7,554 nucleotides of DNA from Oribacterium sp. UBA3737 (GTDB lineage Bacteria; Bacillota_A; Clostridia; Lachnospirales; Lachnospiraceae): the NCBI GenBank assembly GCA_002371295.1, contig DFGZ01000270.1:1-7554 (forward strand), written 5' to 3'. Every line of letters starts with the position of its first letter. The first letter of the stretch is position 1. A program made the position numbers and the translations under genes. Of this stretch, positions 6,901 to 7,554 are shown one piece after another. The notes under the pieces were generated by a model. That model ran no database searches, had not been told where the DNA came from, and saw nothing but the letters and a program-made list of their open reading frames with translations.

Positions 6901-7554
6901 AGGCTAAATTCATATGTTTTGCCGTTCACCGAGTAAGAGAAATCCACAGTATAAATAACGCCATATACTGAAAACGAATCTGCCATAAACTCGACTGTCG
7001 CAGCTCCGTCACCCTGAACGTCAGTCGCGTTAGCTTCGATAACATCAGCCTTAGCTTTTTTGTTCGCAAAATGGACAGCATTTACCTCTGTCTCCGGATT
7101 TTCCGCAAGCGGCTCATCGTATGTAATCTCTACTGCCACTCCCGATTCAGGTTTAAATTCCTTATTACCAACCATGATCTTGATGTCAAAGAAGCGCGCT
7201 GCATAGCGAGGAAGAATCTCCTCTTCCGTAAGCCCCATAGCTTTTTTTGTTTTTTCAAGATAGGTCTTATATTCTTTAGTGTCCTGCTCAATCTCAGAAA
7301 CAGCAAGAGTTGCCCCCTCCGGTATACCGGAGGTCTCATCACAGGTAAGCGTCACCATGTAATCATTGCCGGCAGCCATCAAAGTCTTTACTTCCGGTGC
7401 AGAACTCTCTTCCGGAATATCATCAGCGGTCGGCACTTCCGCATCCGTCTCAGCCGCTGCCTCCTTAGCCTCTTCATCCACGTTACCGGCAAGAATACCT
7501 ACAACACTGTCATTTTGGGCAAGGTCATTTCCTTTCAGGGAAAGAACCGTAATA
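960..7554 (-). CDS. Giant LPXTG-anchored fibro-slime / Cna-B domain adhesin (5' end outside window)
   Basis: The frame is open from the right edge to TGA at 962-960, giving 2197 visible residues. The GTG at 7481 is not the start, because the same frame continues upstream as ITVLSLKGNDLAQND. Layout: residues 63-202, conserved N-terminal block (ARFFDI at 119-124, FSVYG near 194-198); 262-359, block with DWALISMLPF at 325-334; 364-714, two beta-rich segments; 729-1094, fibro-slime domain (GDDDLW 987-992, GGVHDA 1004-1009); 1095-1244 and 1250-1464, pilin-like beta domains; 1469-1889, a Cna-B domain split by an insert (1504-1799); 1890-2012 and 2013-2159, SpaA/Cna-B-like domains; 2161-2165, LPNTG; 2171-2189, membrane segment; KRR tail. 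Such proteins are exported by Sec and attached to peptidoglycan by sortase. The stacked isopeptide domains usually form a rigid stalk that displays adhesive domains. An adhesin or pilus-like role is inferred; the ligand is unknown. About 40 N-terminal residues (the signal peptide) are probably missing. No stop or frameshift interrupts the visible frame. Confidence 0.93.
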   Translation of the reverse strand, partial: ITVLSLKGNDLAQNDSVVGILAGNVDEEAKEAAAETDAEVPTADDIPEESSAPEVKTLMAAGNDYMVTLTCDETSGIPEGATLAVSEIEQDTKEYKTYLEKTKKAMGLTEEEILPRYAARFFDIKIMVGNKEFKPESGVAVEITYDEPLAENPETEVNAVHFANKKAKADVIEANATDVQGDGAATVEFMADSFSVYGVIYTVDFSYSVNGKTYEFSLPGGGFVSFTDLIEVLGITGDTNTAENETQTAPLTLDEVEVSEETREFVADVESVEFSNPELVWVGKVDADSTVGRLKKANGLECQYSSELSEEQIAVINAQTVEAGDWALISMLPFDTEESLIVTMKNREQFVVKVTDARDPLGLDGRTFAIVTHRQNNDGSYGNWSSLQAHIDNYKDTRGYYMTGQNVSVTTDSTGTEYCDESATAWMFEYYYHKDETTGEETSGYYISAGGKYLYIDPTKATKEDTNANPGGNEHSLNLVSSKQEGTLLQVTKNNDGTYLITNELGLRLWNYGNAYWLSNEENAQGNSFVHLCLPEASGNDASHKATLISAADTQPGQKIIVYQRVLDPTTDTFTYYAINGTGGMEKVYNSSDSVYWKGDLNIEWTLKDLGNGYYTLYNEKEQTYLTPKASTGTNGSYVVHKASDFDDSKHLSISLPGRDDGTYTSLISCWDYVDNATYGLKASETTQGGQVAIEPLLSSQQFYFAARDPIVHDQLTTVDTVDSVSKGIKITMYDWGEEHGFDSNRQPWDGLNPSIQDRLPAMQDVMGASGTYADRYESGKVKPGILADYIDKNAGQTAPNVLNENGTLNGHNLSELFSDSYIRSGSEAEKVNHLFLQSVYDETGFFKYSCFENYAYLPNGNDFTVYEQIGTPSNRTSASTATNIIYERGNFMPYNPINAAMNYRQNNYDPDLKELPDGDPRKGERLYYIENANSDGMWYNNNYYRGSSNPEAYANYYIGMKMEAKFSQNPGGYADNGDPMIFEFNGDDDLWIYLDNVLVLDMGGVHDAFRGKINFRTGEVTCNALNGESTTIKAMFKKAGHFPDGTDWDDNRVNEYFRGNTFKDFTTHNFKMFYMERGASASDLELMFNLPVLAESQFRIKKELPETNDGEVVQSQYGDAPFYYKAYVYDAEARSMVTCTREYLSSKGLDTPKYEDGSEVEWLTTNTNEEIFLIKPGQTALFPAIDDSVRWYTEEVAPPENENMLKKFSVSNSDQDNDINYEVGVKSKERTILVRNMVVYQNRPDTELVNELQIKKKINGNAYNADDSFEYRIFLEKTDGKLGVYRLGEYYQFDKDNNFVFYENGVRHTAKMEVLSNGQYRYYDFDDHRQEETVEVQKITEHTSTNGSVGDVRDGDTIIIKGLLVGTDFYVYERTDYSNMSPDSTPVEDKYVFEGTDVTDAYTRNPETNKPENELIFNSLYGPPDSEAINNYPHSAYEREKAASGAIIEHKDAKILVKNKPYLEIPEGTISVEKKWLDEDNHDITSTVTDKSVTYDIYRLVHVHEMECIVDQEPTDTEPGVQHFKCKHEGCDYVSQPEQIEPKGHQWSEWEEKHRKTCTEQGIWERHCLNPGCNATETWTEEPLGHDWDDGVITQQATTTQTGIRHHVCQNDSSHTWDEEIPKLAGNITYHIRNMYNPGEGLQIDSYPSNGTIAAGTGNAIRVSYTLKSNNPDEQWAYGNSSTQHENIPKTQKYVDYNYYYDYSVTIPIEEGKELYLYLGDGFNSSRSNFKIEVIEYYDVNTMNARPMLFSKSSAARARGPQKNSASDGPTNNAELNAKLAQIGYSETDEQTHAVVNHNFYQWEKYDSASQSWKTDGVSTETLLSGRWNKSYTVPLTDENGNPYEYYFIEKSITPEGEAAHWTTTYSNQDGGLTAAGKVTINNTKVPETGSLLITKNVTYNGGTPVPAGKQSYVNKDFKFTITKDGTPIAQSPVTISVTNGSSNEILIDNLEPGDYEIIEADSAGLRLTGFSGGKAQDTGKKSVTVTVTAGKITKEQLEEAAKATFVNDYSETSVTLKKTDVADLNAANPNLLKGASFKITKYKTAEFKAIDDKWGESGSKTLVDAKDEVTGEYSLNGSFTFTDMPAGFYKIEEKVYPAGYIKLDSDPCFEIGEDMKVYLLNSNGQRIGSNATETIKVMPVGGAQTDNIIRVGNTPGATLPNTGGRGTNMLYLLGIMLIGVAFVGFVMKRRWMEAS
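963..1073 (-). other. LPXTG cell-wall sorting signal
   Basis: LPNTG is encoded at 1073-1059, preceded by NTPGAT and followed by GRGTN. The hydrophobic stretch MLYLLGIMLIGVAFVGFVM comes next, and then the KRRWMEAS tail up to the TGA stop. All three parts of a class-A-type sortase signal are intact. Sortase would cleave between T and G and join the threonine to lipid II. No sortase gene lies in this window. Confidence 0.92.
1077..1886 (-). other. Two C-terminal SpaA/Cna-B-like pilin domains
   Basis: Residues 1890-2012 start LLITKNVTYNGG (K1897), have GDYEIIEAD (E1961) and end FVNDY (N2009). Residues 2013-2159 start TSVTLKKTDV (K2019 or K2020), have LLKGASFKITKY and FYKIEEKVYPAGY (E2094/E2095), and end VGNTPG (N2155). 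Lys-Glu-Asn triads in these positions fit self-formed intramolecular isopeptide bonds, which make Gram-positive surface stalks resistant to force and proteases. The second domain is a typical SpaA-like fold placed just before the sorting signal. Bond formation is inferred from the motifs alone. Confidence 0.7.
1887..2156 (-). other. Second half of the interrupted Cna-B domain
   Basis: Residues 1800-1889 contain FYQWEKYD, SGRWNKSYTVPLTDENGNPY and YEYYFIEKSITPEG, ending VTINNTKVPETG. These correspond to the W-containing strand, the LP...GxxYxYxxxE strand with the catalytic glutamate (E1851), and the final strand with the isopeptide asparagine (N1884). The donor lysine would be K1475 or K1476, about 408 residues earlier. 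In an ordinary Cna-B domain the gap is under about 100. Confidence 0.65.
2676..3044 (-). repeat. Three degenerate Cys/His repeats inserted in the Cna-B domain
   Basis: Three units of about 40 residues follow one another at 3041-2910, 2909-2787 and 2786-2676. Each has T-x-T/C-x-x-x-G-[IV]-x4-C, and the first two continue C-x4-C and end in GHxW (GHQW, GHDW). Cysteines are at 1509, 1527, 1532, 1559, 1569, 1574 and 1610. The third unit has lost its second cysteine (CQNDSS) and its GHxW. The pattern resembles the GH-W...T..G...C..C repeats seen in many clostridial surface proteins. Metal binding or disulfide cross-linking is possible, but the missing cysteines argue against a uniform zinc-ribbon. 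The repeats differ too much at DNA level to look like recent duplications. Confidence 0.7.
3051..3149 (-). other. First half of an interrupted Cna-B domain
   Basis: Residues 1469-1501 read TISVEKKWLDEDNHD and then SVTYDIYRLVH. In a normal Cna-B domain these are the first strand (with the isopeptide lysine, here K1475 or K1476) and the strand ending in YR. The domain should continue within a few residues to the W...L..Y..G..YxYxxxE half, but the Cys/His repeats follow instead. The matching half is at 1887-2156. Confidence 0.65.
4272..5369 (-). other. Fibro-slime domain region of the adhesin
   Basis: Residues 729-1094 match the fibro-slime domain (TIGR02148) pattern. The sequence starts KITMYDWG, passes YEQIGTP and GNFMPYNPIN, and reaches the core EFNGDDDLWIYLDNVLVLDM (983-1002), GGVHDAFRGKINF and FKMFYMERGAS. 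The domain is related in style to PA14-like modules. The Asp cluster (988-990) together with His1007 and Asp1008 is a plausible metal or ligand site. From family knowledge such domains sit in secreted or cell-surface proteins of Fibrobacter and Clostridia and are linked to adhesion. I infer this is the tip-like binding part of the molecule. Confidence 0.75.
5412..6464 (-). other. Tandem beta-rich segments of the adhesin
   Basis: Residues 364-536 begin DGRTFAIVTH and contain SGYYISAGGKYLYID, and residues 545-714 contain GQKIIVYQRV, FTYYAING and GYYTLYNEKEQTYLTP. Both halves share a rhythm of short strands: a nucleus like YYxI/YYTL, then a KYL/TYL strand, then an LxL strand near the end. This recalls beta-trefoil or ricin-like lectin folds, but I see no QxW signature repeated reliably, so the fold is a guess. 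Related segments precede the fibro-slime domain in other clostridial surface proteins, as far as I recall. Carbohydrate binding is possible but not shown. Confidence 0.4.

Noticed and set aside
6129..6936. Overlapping plus-strand open frames of 170-175 codons
   Set aside because: They are antisense to conserved adhesin segments, overlap each other in different frames, and lack domains or a convincing ribosome binding site.
7479..7481. GTG as the start of the giant gene
   Set aside because: The frame stays open for 24 more codons to the window edge, there is no good ribosome binding site next to it, and the protein would lack an export signal. The true start is outside the window.

Overview
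The window is a surface-protein locus from a low-GC Gram-positive bacterium. It is most likely a Clostridia (Lachnospiraceae-like) gut or mucosal commensal. The evidence is an LPNTG cell-wall sorting signal, Cna-B/SpaA-type isopeptide domains, a fibro-slime domain, AGGAG ribosome binding and very AT-rich intergenic DNA. The genus cannot be fixed from this sequence. All supported genes lie on the minus strand, so transcription runs from high to low coordinates.

From right to left, positions 960-7554 hold one giant open frame. It is still open at the right edge, and 2197 residues are visible. It encodes a secreted, sortase-anchored adhesin with a conserved N-terminal region, a two-part beta-rich region, a fibro-slime domain, several pilin-like domains and a C-terminal LPNTG-membrane-basic tail. 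Its most unusual part is a Cna-B domain whose two halves are separated by about 300 residues containing three degenerate Cys/His repeats and a further beta-rich segment. A strong intrinsic terminator at 893-920 ends this unit.

Positions 429-897 hold what looks like the decayed C-terminal end of another LPXTG protein. Recognisable pieces lie in three successive reading frames and end in a hydrophobic segment and a GRRK tail. A second intrinsic terminator follows at 385-412. Positions 193-384 are a leader region with a plausible promoter, two inverted repeats and a ribosome binding site. Positions 1-192 are the first 64 codons of another surface protein with a basic N-region and a hydrophobic export segment. 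This frame runs off the left edge.

Together this is a tandem array of surface-adhesin genes (one nearly complete, one relic, one start). No sortase, transposase, RNA gene, CRISPR array or defence system is visible. All plus-strand open frames overlap the giant gene or its flanks and look like shadows. In the notes below, residues of the large protein are numbered from the first complete visible codon (7553-7551 = residue 1), not from its true start, which is outside the window.
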